A stretch of 10,437 bases of DNA, from assembly GCA_934454005.1 (NCBI GenBank), contig CAKSGI010000057.1:1-10437 (forward strand). The letters run 5' to 3'. Under the pieces are notes generated by a model that was given only the letters and a program-made list of their open reading frames with translations, did no database searches and was not told the origin of the DNA. The translations under genes and the position numbers were made by a program. Below are positions 1 through 6,423 of the stretch, in pieces. This DNA comes from an uncultured Eubacteriales bacterium (GTDB lineage: Bacteria; Bacillota_A; Clostridia; Oscillospirales; Acutalibacteraceae). Position 1 is the stretch's first letter; each line of letters opens with the position of its first letter.

Positions 1-1025
1 CTGATATACTGCTTCTTGATGAGCCTACAAACTTCCTTGACAAGGAACATGTAGATTGGCTTTCCGAGTATTTAAAAAGTTTCAAGGGATCTTTTATGCT
101 CGTATCCCATGATTTTGATTTTATTAACAAAGTTACAAACTGTATTTTAGATATAGAATTTCAGAAAATCACAAAATACAATGGTAACTTTGAAAAATTT
201 TTAAATATCAAACAGGTTAAAAAAGAAAATTATATAAGAGAATTTCAATCCCAACAAAAGGAGATTAAAAAACATGAAGAATTTATTGCAAAAAATAGAG
301 TTAGAGCATCTACAGCAAAACAAGCTCAATCTAGAATAAAAATACTCAACAAGATGGAAAAGTTATCACCTCCACAAACTCCTCCTAAACCAAATTTTAA
401 ATTAACCTCACTTCCAATTTCGGGACAAAAAGTTTTAGAAATACATAACTTAGAAATAGGATATGATAGAGTATTATTGCCTAAAATTACATTTGACGTA
501 AAATCAGGAGAAAAAATTGTAATTACCGGATTTAATGGTATTGGTAAATCCACTTTATTAAAAACATTAATGGGACAAATTCCATATTTTTCGGGAACAT
601 TTAAATTCTCTGATAGTATTAAACTTGCATATTTCGAACAAGACCTAACATGGAAAAATTCAAAACTAACTCCTTTAGAAGTAATATTACAAAAGTTCCC
701 GCAATTTTCTGACCGAGAAGCTAGAAAACAATTAGCCCACTGTGGTATAATATCAAAAAACATTAGTCAAAAAATAGAAACATTAAGTGGTGGCGAACAA
801 TCGAAAGTCAAATTATGTATCCTAGCAAATACAAAATCAAATTTTTTAATTCTAGATGAACCAACAAATCATTTAGATAAAGACGCAAAAGAAATACTAA
901 AAGAGCAACTTATAAATTGGAACGGAAGTTTGATCCTTGTTTCTCACGAATTCAATTTCTATAATAACCTAGCAGATAAAATAATAAATCTCAAAAATCA
1001 TAAAAACGCTGGTCTAAAACATTAA
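1..1025 (+). CDS. ABC-F family ATPase, 5' end cut by window edge
   Basis: The frame is open from base 3, so the gene begins left of the window; the Met at 96 is internal. The visible 340 residues start at the Walker B of the first nucleotide-binding domain (LLLDEPTNFLD, followed by the SHD switch at about residues 34-36). Next is a charged helical linker (about 70-125) with the conserved RASTAKQAQSR stretch. A full second domain follows, with Walker A GFNGIGKST (176-184), signature LSGGEQ (261-266), Walker B LILDEPTNHLD (282-292) and switch SHE. Two tandem ATPase domains joined by a linker, with no membrane segment, define ABC-F proteins, which act at the ribosomal E site on stalled or antibiotic-bound ribosomes (family knowledge). 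The protein ends soon after the second domain without a C-terminal coiled coil. I cannot say whether it is a housekeeping factor or a resistance protein. Confidence 0.93.
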   Translation, partial: DILLLDEPTNFLDKEHVDWLSEYLKSFKGSFMLVSHDFDFINKVTNCILDIEFQKITKYNGNFEKFLNIKQVKKENYIREFQSQQKEIKKHEEFIAKNRVRASTAKQAQSRIKILNKMEKLSPPQTPPKPNFKLTSLPISGQKVLEIHNLEIGYDRVLLPKITFDVKSGEKIVITGFNGIGKSTLLKTLMGQIPYFSGTFKFSDSIKLAYFEQDLTWKNSKLTPLEVILQKFPQFSDREARKQLAHCGIISKNISQKIETLSGGEQSKVKLCILANTKSNFLILDEPTNHLDKDAKEILKEQLINWNGSLILVSHEFNFYNNLADKIINLKNHKNAGLKH

Positions 1026-1078
1026 ACGCTAAATTGTAAAAATTGAAATCCTAAAAACATAATTCGTTCAGAAATGCA

Positions 1079-1113
1079 ATATCAATTATTTAACTCTTTA
1101 CAATAATTGATAT
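1079..1113. repeat. 12-bp perfect inverted repeat with 11-nt loop
   Basis: ATATCAATTATT at 1079-1090 is repeated inverted as AATAATTGATAT at 1102-1113. The stem is long but almost entirely A/T. It lacks a T-run on either strand, so it is not a standard intrinsic terminator. It lies 54 nt past the ABC-F stop codon, so it could still protect the 3' end of that transcript. Confidence 0.6.
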
Positions 1114-1240
1114 AGAGTCAATACACTGAACACAAAAAGTCGAGTAGTACTTTTCAAGTTAAGTAAGTGAAAAAATCAATAAGCCACAGTTTGATTTTCA
1201 ATCTGCTAATGAGCTTTGTATCCAAGGAAACCATGACATC

Positions 1241-1256
1241 TTTTACAATTGTAAAA
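1241..1256. promoter_or_regulatory. perfect 16-bp palindrome, possible operator
   Basis: TTTTACAATTGTAAAA reads the same on both strands. The 10-base half AATTGTAAAA recurs at 1032-1041, and TTTACAAT (inverted orientation) occurs at 1097-1104 inside the loop and arm of the nearby hairpin. Two-fold symmetry of this size is typical of dimeric repressor sites. No promoter was recognised next to it, so a regulatory role is inference only. Confidence 0.3.
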
Positions 1257-1283
1257 TAACCATTTACGAAAACCCTTGGACGT

Positions 1284-1321
1284 AAAAAAGAAGAGTAGAT
1301 TGATTAAAACAATTCTACTCT
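1284..1321 (-). terminator. second intrinsic terminator downstream of tRNA-Leu
   Basis: AGAGTAGA (1292-1299) pairs with TCTACTCT (1314-1321), extended by three more pairs across a one-base bulge, with a 7-base loop. Read leftward, the hairpin is followed by a six-T run (A's at 1284-1289 on the + strand). It lies in tandem behind the terminator at 1324-1353. Confidence 0.7.
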
Positions 1322-1323
1322 CC

Positions 1324-1353
1324 AAAAAAGAGAACCAAATCTTAATGGTTCTC
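1324..1353 (-). terminator. intrinsic terminator of tRNA-Leu
   Basis: GAGAACCA (1330-1337) pairs with TGGTTCTC (1346-1353) around an 8-base loop. On the - strand six T's follow at once (1329-1324). It begins 5 nt past the tRNA's CCA end, the expected place for a single-tRNA transcript. Confidence 0.85.
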
Positions 1354-1358
1354 CAGTA

Positions 1359-1441
1359 TGGTGCCGCTGATGGGACTTGAACCCATATGGTTTCCCGTAC
1401 GATTTTGAGTCGTATGCGTCTACCAATTCCGCCACAGCGGC
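1359..1441 (-). tRNA. tRNA-Leu (anticodon CAA)
   Basis: The reverse complement folds as an 83-nt class II tRNA. The acceptor strand GCCGCTG (1441-1435) pairs with CAGCGGC (1369-1363), followed by discriminator A and an encoded CCA (1361-1359). The D-loop region carries TTGGTAGACG. The anticodon stem TACGA/TCGTA encloses loop CTCAAAA, giving anticodon CAA at 1407-1405, which reads UUG. A long variable arm and a T-loop with GGTTCAAGTCC follow. The long variable arm, the anticodon and discriminator A73 all fit leucine. The gene stands alone with its own promoter and terminators. Confidence 0.97.
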
Positions 1442-1459
1442 ATATATAACTATGTTTAT

Positions 1460-1487
1460 ATTATAACTTTTTATGAAAAAAAGTCAA
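1460..1487 (-). promoter_or_regulatory. sigma-A-type promoter for tRNA-Leu
   Basis: On the - strand, TTGACT (1487-1482) and TATAAT (1465-1460) are separated by 16 bp. The -10 box ends 18 nt upstream of the mature tRNA 5' end. The near-consensus match suits a stable-RNA gene. The -35 box lies just upstream of the ribosome-binding site of the divergent oxidoreductase gene. Confidence 0.75.
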
Positions 1488-1505
1488 GTATTTAAAGGAG
1501 TAAAA

Positions 1506-2060
1506 ATGAAAAATAAAAAAACTGCTATTATTATATTTGGATCTCCCAAAAAAAATGGTCATACAGCTAAATTACTTCTTAAATTCCTAAAAGAATTAAA
1601 AAACTATGAGTTTACAATAATTGACTCATACAAGGAAAATATACATCCATGCATAGACTGTGGACTATGTAAACTAGAAGAAATATGTAGATATAGTGAT
1701 CTAGACAATTTAGATCATCTTTTGAATACCGCAGATCTTCTAATAGTTGCAACTCCAGTATATAATCTATCTTTCCCTGCACCACTAAAATCTATATTTG
1801 ACAGAATGCAACGATATTTTTCTGCAAGATTTTTTCAAAAAAAGATACCACCTATAAAAAAAGAAAAAAAAGCTGTTCTTCTATTAACTAGTGGCTCAAA
1901 AGATAATAACGGAAAAAATTTTATAGAAACCCAATTAAAAATGATATTTACAATAATAAACGCTAAATTGATTCATACTATATCTTGGTCAGATACAGAT
2001 AGCAATACTAATATAGAGGACCTATCTACACAAATAATTAACATAACAAAAAATTTATAA
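1506..2060 (+). CDS. flavodoxin-fold NAD(P)H-dependent oxidoreductase
   Basis: This 184-residue protein has the FMN-reductase/flavodoxin layout. A first beta strand leads into the phosphate-binding loop GSPKKNGHTAKLL (about 12-24). A cysteine-rich stretch HPCIDCGLC..C (C49, C52, C55, C61) follows, then LLIVATPVYNLSFPAPLKSIFDR (split around 79-100), the loop that cradles the flavin in this family. Such enzymes use reduced nicotinamide to reduce flavin, quinones or other small acceptors; the substrate cannot be read from sequence. The start at 1506 is chosen because AAAGGAG (1494-1500) lies 5 nt upstream; an in-frame ATG at 1473 would add 11 residues and has no such site. The cysteines recur in clostridial relatives and may bind metal or act in thiol redox chemistry. 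It is divergent from the tRNA gene and separated from typA by 118 nt, so it is probably transcribed alone. Confidence 0.87.
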   Translation: MKNKKTAIIIFGSPKKNGHTAKLLLKFLKELKNYEFTIIDSYKENIHPCIDCGLCKLEEICRYSDLDNLDHLLNTADLLIVATPVYNLSFPAPLKSIFDRMQRYFSARFFQKKIPPIKKEKKAVLLLTSGSKDNNGKNFIETQLKMIFTIINAKLIHTISWSDTDSNTNIEDLSTQIINITKNL

Positions 2061-2131
2061 TTAGTTTTACTCGTTTTTTCATGTAATTTCATCTTTTCTT
2101 TAGTCTTAGTATAGTAAAATGCGACAAAGTC

Positions 2132-2140
2132 TGTTATAAT
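2132..2140 (+). promoter_or_regulatory. extended -10 promoter for the typA operon
   Basis: TGTTATAAT (2132-2140) is a TG-N-TATAAT extended -10 element, 38 nt upstream of the typA start. No good -35 hexamer is present at the usual distance, which is common for extended -10 promoters. A second AT-rich stretch at 2147-2160 gives a weaker alternative. Confidence 0.5.
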
Positions 2141-2178
2141 AATATGTATATAATATTATAGTAAAAAGAGGGAATCCA

Positions 2179-3996
2179 ATGAGTATAAAAAAAGATATAA
2201 AAAACATAGCAATTATAGCTCATGTTGATCATGGCAAAACCACGTTAGTCGATCAGCTATTAAAACAAAGCGGCATATTTAGAGAAAATGAAGACGTTGC
2301 TGAACGGGTTATGGACTCTGGAGATCTAGAAAGAGAACGTGGAATCACTATTTTATCTAAAAATACTGCAGTCATGTATAAAAATACTAAAATCAACATA
2401 GTAGATACACCAGGCCATGCAGATTTTGGTGGCGAAGTTGAAAGAATTTTAATGATGGTAGATGGTGTTCTCCTCTTGGTAGACGCTTTTGAAGGTTGTA
2501 TGCCACAAACACGTTTTGTACTAAAAAAAGCTTTAGGATTAAAGAAAAAGCCTATTGTTGTTGTAAATAAAATAGATAGACCTGGTGCAAGACCAGTAGA
2601 AGTAATCGATGAAGTTCTTGATTTATTTATAGAACTTGGTGCAGATGATGACCAACTTGAATTTCCAGTTGTATATGCCTCTGGACGCGATGGATATGCA
2701 TCACTAGATCCAAATGTCCCAGGAACAAATATGACACCACTTCTAGAAACAATTATAAATGAAGTCCCTTCTCCAAGTGGTGACCCGGATGGTCCTTTGC
2801 AAGTCCTCTTTTCAAATATAGATTATGATGAATATGTAGGTAGAATAGGAATTGGCAGAGTTGAAAGAGGCTCAATTAAAACCGGCCAAAGTGTTGTATT
2901 ATGCTCTCGAGATGAAAACACAAAAAATGTGAGAATATCAAAACTGTATCAATTCGAAGGGTTAAAAAGAGTTGAAACTGAATCGGCTTCGTTAGGAGAT
3001 ATTATCGCTGTATCTGGAATCTCTGATTTAAATATTGGTGAAACTATTTGTTCTCCAGACAAGATAGAACCTCTACCATTCATAAAAATAGATGAGCCAA
3101 CCGTTTCCATGTTATTTATGGTTAATAACAGTCCTTTTGCTGGTCGTGAAGGAAAATATGTTACATCTAGAAATATTAGAGATCGTCTTTTTAAAGAAGT
3201 TGAAACAAACGTTGCAATGAGAGTCGAAGAAACAGATTCCGCCGATACTTTTAGAGTCTCTGGTCGAGGGGAACTTCACTTATCTATACTAATAGAAACT
3301 ATGAGAAGACAAAATTATGAGTTTCAAGTATCACGTCCAAAAGTAATAATGAAAATCATAGACAATAAAAAATGTGAACCCATCGAGCTCCTAATGATAG
3401 AAGTTCCAGAAAATTATGTTGGCGCTGTTATGGAAAAATTAGGAAGCAGAAAAGCCGAATTGGTAAATATGGGTACTCGAGAAACCGGAGTTACTCATTT
3501 AGAATTTAAAATTCCTGCAAGAGGGTTAATGGGATATAGATCAGAGTTCTTATCTGATACAAATGGAAACGGAATCATGAGTCACGTTTTTTATAGCTAT
3601 GAACCATATAAAGGCGACATAGTTCAACGTCCACAAGGATCACTGGTAGCTCATGAGACTGGTGAAACTACAGGTTATGGATTATTCGCTGCACAAGACA
3701 GAGGAAGATTATTCATAGGGCCGGGTGTTCCCGTTTATGAAGGTATGGTAGTTGGAATGAGTCCAAAATCAGATGATATAGTAGTAAATGTTTGCAAGAA
3801 AAAACATGTGACTAATACAAGAGCATCCGGATCTGATGATGCGTTAAAACTCGTTCCTCACTCTGTTTTGAGCTTAGAACAATCTCTTGAGTTTATAACA
3901 GATGACGAGTTAGTTGAAGTTACACCTAAAAATATTAGAATACGTAAGCTAATCCTTTCTAAAGAACAAAGATTAAAAAAGGCAAATAAGAAATAA
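2179..3996 (+). CDS. typA: translational GTPase TypA/BipA
   Basis: At 605 residues this is full length for TypA/BipA, an EF-G-like GTPase that binds the ribosome and supports 50S assembly and growth under cold and other stress. The G domain shows G1 AHVDHGKTT (14-22), switch I ERERGITI (51-58), G3 DTPGHADF (76-83), G4 NKID (130-133) and a G5-like ASGRDG near 167. The later domains are intact, including GRGELHLSILIETMRRQ and RGLMGYRSEF, and the usual Lys/Arg-rich tail is present. The start follows GAGGG with a 6-7 nt spacer. It is the first gene of a five-gene run, and the next start lies 2 nt past its stop. A likely promoter is at 2132-2140. Nothing in it is degenerate. Confidence 0.98.
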   Translation: MSIKKDIKNIAIIAHVDHGKTTLVDQLLKQSGIFRENEDVAERVMDSGDLERERGITILSKNTAVMYKNTKINIVDTPGHADFGGEVERILMMVDGVLLLVDAFEGCMPQTRFVLKKALGLKKKPIVVVNKIDRPGARPVEVIDEVLDLFIELGADDDQLEFPVVYASGRDGYASLDPNVPGTNMTPLLETIINEVPSPSGDPDGPLQVLFSNIDYDEYVGRIGIGRVERGSIKTGQSVVLCSRDENTKNVRISKLYQFEGLKRVETESASLGDIIAVSGISDLNIGETICSPDKIEPLPFIKIDEPTVSMLFMVNNSPFAGREGKYVTSRNIRDRLFKEVETNVAMRVEETDSADTFRVSGRGELHLSILIETMRRQNYEFQVSRPKVIMKIIDNKKCEPIELLMIEVPENYVGAVMEKLGSRKAELVNMGTRETGVTHLEFKIPARGLMGYRSEFLSDTNGNGIMSHVFYSYEPYKGDIVQRPQGSLVAHETGETTGYGLFAAQDRGRLFIGPGVPVYEGMVVGMSPKSDDIVVNVCKKKHVTNTRASGSDDALKLVPHSVLSLEQSLEFITDDELVEVTPKNIRIRKLILSKEQRLKKANKK

Positions 3997-3998
3997 TT

Positions 3999-4865
3999 AT
4001 GGGATATGTAATTCTTGACCTCGAATTTAATGGAGCATATAGTAAAAAATTTGACAAATTTATAAATGAAATAATAGAATTTGGTGCTATAAAATTAGAT
4101 AATAATCTAAACATAGTTGATAAGTTCTCTATGTTGGTAAAACCACAAATTAGAAAAAGTCTAAATTCTAGAGTCAAAGAGCTTACTAACATAAGCTCTT
4201 TAGAATTATCTAAAAGTTCTAATTTTGAGTGTGTTTTAGAAAAATTTAAAATCTTTTTAGGTTCCGATACTCTAATAACATGGGGAATATCCGATATACA
4301 AGTATTAATTCAAAACTATAATTATTACTATAATAATATTAGAATTCCTTTCATTAAAAAATTTATAAATTTGCAAAAATATTGCCAAGACACATTAAAA
4401 TACAATCAAACTCAACAACTCGGTTTATTAACAACAGTAAAACTGTTAAACATAGATGAAATGTATATAGAACATCATAGAGCCTTAGATGACAGTATTC
4501 TATCTTTAAAATGCCTTAAAAAAATATATAATAATAATTTCTTTAATTATATACAAAATGCTGATTGCAATGAGTTTTTTGATGAAATTACTTTCAAAGT
4601 GACCTTCATTAAAAACCTTAATCATCCATTACTTCATAGTAAAGATATAGAATTTAAATGTGAAAAATGCAAAACTAAATCTAAAAAAATCTCCAGTTGG
4701 AAAAACAAAGGAAACAACCATATTGCTAAATTTAAATGTCCTAATTGTAAAAATGAATTTATTGGAAAGCTGCAACTCAAATCAACATATAATGGTATAA
4801 TAGTTAAAAAGAAAATTATACCACAAGAATCTCAACTTGAATTAGGAGAAAATTATGATATTTAA
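3999..4865 (+). CDS. DEDDh 3'-5' exonuclease with C-terminal zinc ribbon
   Basis: This 288-residue protein has an N-terminal RNase T/DnaQ-like exonuclease domain (about 1-175). The catalytic residues are visible: D7 and E9 in ILDLEFN, D99 in WGISDIQ, H160 and D165 in HHRALDDSIL, the DEDDh set for two-metal-ion hydrolysis from 3' ends. The DLEFN opening resembles KapD-like stand-alone exonucleases more than polymerase proofreading subunits. The C-terminal part carries C221-x2-C224 and C247-x2-C250, a four-cysteine zinc ribbon that may bind nucleic acid or a partner. The substrate is unknown. The gene begins 2 nt after the typA stop and has no clear Shine-Dalgarno site, so it is probably translated by re-initiation after typA. 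Its last 11 nt overlap pgeF. The N-terminal assignment is firm; the ribbon is read from cysteine spacing. Confidence 0.88.
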   Translation: MGYVILDLEFNGAYSKKFDKFINEIIEFGAIKLDNNLNIVDKFSMLVKPQIRKSLNSRVKELTNISSLELSKSSNFECVLEKFKIFLGSDTLITWGISDIQVLIQNYNYYYNNIRIPFIKKFINLQKYCQDTLKYNQTQQLGLLTTVKLLNIDEMYIEHHRALDDSILSLKCLKKIYNNNFFNYIQNADCNEFFDEITFKVTFIKNLNHPLLHSKDIEFKCEKCKTKSKKISSWKNKGNNHIAKFKCPNCKNEFIGKLQLKSTYNGIIVKKKIIPQESQLELGENYDI

Positions 4866-5688
4866 TAGTAACACAATGAATTTAAATATAAATAAAAATG
4901 TTGTATACTTAACATTTAAAAAATTCGAAAAATTTCATTTTGTAACTCATGCGTTTTCCACTAAAATAGGTGGTATAAGTCAAAATGAATTTTCTTCTAT
5001 GAATCTTGGGTTTAACAGAGGTGATCCTAAAGAAAACGTTATAAAAAATTACCGTATCTTTTGTGATGCTGTTGGATTTAATTATGACAGCTTAGTTGCC
5101 TCATCCCAAGATCATAATACAAATATAAGAATTGTAAATTCTAAAGATAAAGGTATTGGTATATATAGAGAACACGATCTCAATAGTGTTGATGGTCTTG
5201 TTACAGACGAATACGGCATAACATTAGTTACTTATTATGCCGATTGTACTCCACTATTTTTTATAGATCCTATAAAAAGAGTGGTTGGTCTTGCACATGC
5301 TGGTTGGAGAGGTACCGTTAAAAAAATAGGAAAAATAATGGTAAAAACTATGATTGAAAATTATAACTCAAATGCATCAGATATAATATGCGCTATTGGA
5401 CCTGCAATAGGCCCCTGTTGCTTTGAAGTAGATTATCCTGTATATGAAAAATTTACTAGCCTACATGAACTTGACACAAAAAGATTTATAAAGGATAATA
5501 AAAATGGAAAGTATATGATAAATTTGCCCGAAGCTAATAAACAAATTCTTATAAACTCAGGCATATTAAAAAACAATATAGCTGTGAGCGACCTGTGTAC
5601 AAAATGTAATCATGAACTACTGTTTTCTCATAGAAAAACTAATGGAATAAGAGGCAGTCTTGCTGCTATGATAGCCTTAAAAAAGTAA
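4855..5688 (+). CDS. pgeF: PgeF/YfiH-type laccase-domain protein
   Basis: This 277-residue protein matches the Cu-oxidase_4 (DUF152, YfiH) family along its whole length. Recognisable parts are HAFSTKIGG (32-40), MNLGFNRGD (49-57), SSQDHNTNI (83-91), the core ADCTPLFF (129-136), LAHAGWRGT (146-154), AIGPAIGPCCFEV and DLCTKCN..FSHR near the C terminus. H87, C131 and H148 correspond to the family's metal-binding triad. Members have been described as peptidoglycan editing factors that keep L-Ser out of the stem peptide, and as purine nucleoside phosphorylase/adenosine deaminase enzymes; the role here cannot be decided from sequence. The start overlaps the previous gene by 11 nt and has AGGAG (4844-4848) 6 nt upstream. 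An alternative ATG at 4876 lacks such a site. Confidence 0.93.
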   Translation: MIFNSNTMNLNINKNVVYLTFKKFEKFHFVTHAFSTKIGGISQNEFSSMNLGFNRGDPKENVIKNYRIFCDAVGFNYDSLVASSQDHNTNIRIVNSKDKGIGIYREHDLNSVDGLVTDEYGITLVTYYADCTPLFFIDPIKRVVGLAHAGWRGTVKKIGKIMVKTMIENYNSNASDIICAIGPAIGPCCFEVDYPVYEKFTSLHELDTKRFIKDNKNGKYMINLPEANKQILINSGILKNNIAVSDLCTKCNHELLFSHRKTNGIRGSLAAMIALKK

Positions 5689-5711
5689 AATCTTAATTGG
5701 AGGTACGTTTA

Positions 5712-6413
5712 ATGTCAAAAGAAATTTATCAAACAAAAAACAGAATGACAAGGGAAGAAAAAATTAAATTTTTAAATCTCCCATTCTATACATTACTTGA
5801 GGAAATTTTAAATGCTATTACTCATGGAATTGGTGCAGCTTTAGCAATTGCTGCTATAGTCTTACTACCTATATTTTCTGACCACACTGCAAAAACGATT
5901 ACATTTGTAACTATATATTCTAGCACTCTTTTCATTCTATATATAGTGTCGACATTATATCATGCTTTAGGAATAAACAAGGCAAAGAAAGTATTTAGAA
6001 TTTTAGATCACTGTTCTATTTTCTTATTAATCGCTGGCACTTATACTCCTATTAGCTTGCTCATGTTACCAACTGTAACCGGAATAATACTAGCATCAAT
6101 TGTTTGGGCAACCGCTATAATCGGAATAAGTCTAAATTCTATAGATTTAAAAAAATTTGCAAAAATATCTATGGCCTGCTACATAGGAATGGGATGGTGT
6201 GTAATATTCGCAATAAAACCTCTTATAGAAAATACAAATAAATTTCAACTTATATTCTTATTTATTGGTGGACTTTTTTACACAATAGGCGCTATTATTT
6301 ACGCAATAGGTAAAAAATCTAATGCCAAGTTTGTCCATTCCTTGTGGCATATATTCGTTTTGGCTGGAAGTATATTTCATTTCTTTATGATATTCAATTT
6401 TATAAGATTGTAA
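5712..6413 (+). CDS. hemolysin III (HlyIII/PAQR) family membrane protein
   Basis: This 233-residue protein has about seven hydrophobic segments and the hallmarks of the HlyIII/PAQR superfamily. These are [12 protein letters not shown] (30-41), S-x3-H in STLYHA (S80, H84), [18 protein letters not shown] (96-113, D99) and H-x3-H near the C terminus (H209, H213 in HSLWHIF). In eukaryotic relatives the equivalent Ser, Asp and three His form a zinc-dependent hydrolase-like site. The name comes from a Bacillus cereus protein; haemolysis should not be assumed. The ATG at 5712 is preferred because GGAGG (5699-5703) sits 8 nt upstream; the in-frame TTG at 5697 overlaps that site and is unlikely. It lies 23 nt after pgeF and 10 nt before mscL, within one apparent operon. 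Confidence 0.93.
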   Translation: MSKEIYQTKNRMTREEKIKFLNLPFYTLLEEILNAITHGIGAALAIAAIVLLPIFSDHTAKTITFVTIYSSTLFILYIVSTLYHALGINKAKKVFRILDHCSIFLLIAGTYTPISLLMLPTVTGIILASIVWATAIIGISLNSIDLKKFAKISMACYIGMGWCVIFAIKPLIENTNKFQLIFLFIGGLFYTIGAIIYAIGKKSNAKFVHSLWHIFVLAGSIFHFFMIFNFIRL

Positions 6414-6423
6414 GGATAATAAA

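Larger units (their letters stand above)
1026..1358. other. non-coding interval rich in inverted repeats
   Basis: There is no convincing gene here. The only frames are very short and lack Shine-Dalgarno sites. The right part (1284-1353) holds two terminators of the leftward tRNA gene. The rest holds several inverted repeats: a 12-bp stem at 1079-1113, a 16-bp palindrome at 1241-1256, a 7-bp stem TCCAAGG/CCTTGGA (1221-1227 with 1274-1280) enclosing that palindrome, and TTTACG/CGTAAA (1263-1268 with 1281-1286). No terminator with a T-run is seen for the ABC-F gene. Decayed repeat, regulatory region and small structured RNA are all possible; nothing here decides between them. Confidence 0.6.

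Noticed and set aside
1..95. Possible foreign origin of the first 95 bases, which look richer in G+C (about 37%) than the rest
   Set aside because: They encode the conserved Walker B region in the same frame as the rest of the ABC-F gene; the difference fits codon constraint over a short stretch.
326..763. 145-codon - strand frame inside the ABC-F gene
   Set aside because: It lies antisense to the linker and second ATPase domain of an unmistakable gene and shows no family motif.
1026..1358. Insertion sequence or integration site beside the tRNA gene
   Set aside because: No transposase or integrase, no terminal inverted repeats with target duplication, and no direct repeat of the tRNA 3' end were found.
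3959..4192. 77-codon - strand frame across the typA/exonuclease junction
   Set aside because: It overlaps two clear genes antisense and has no ribosome-binding site or motif.
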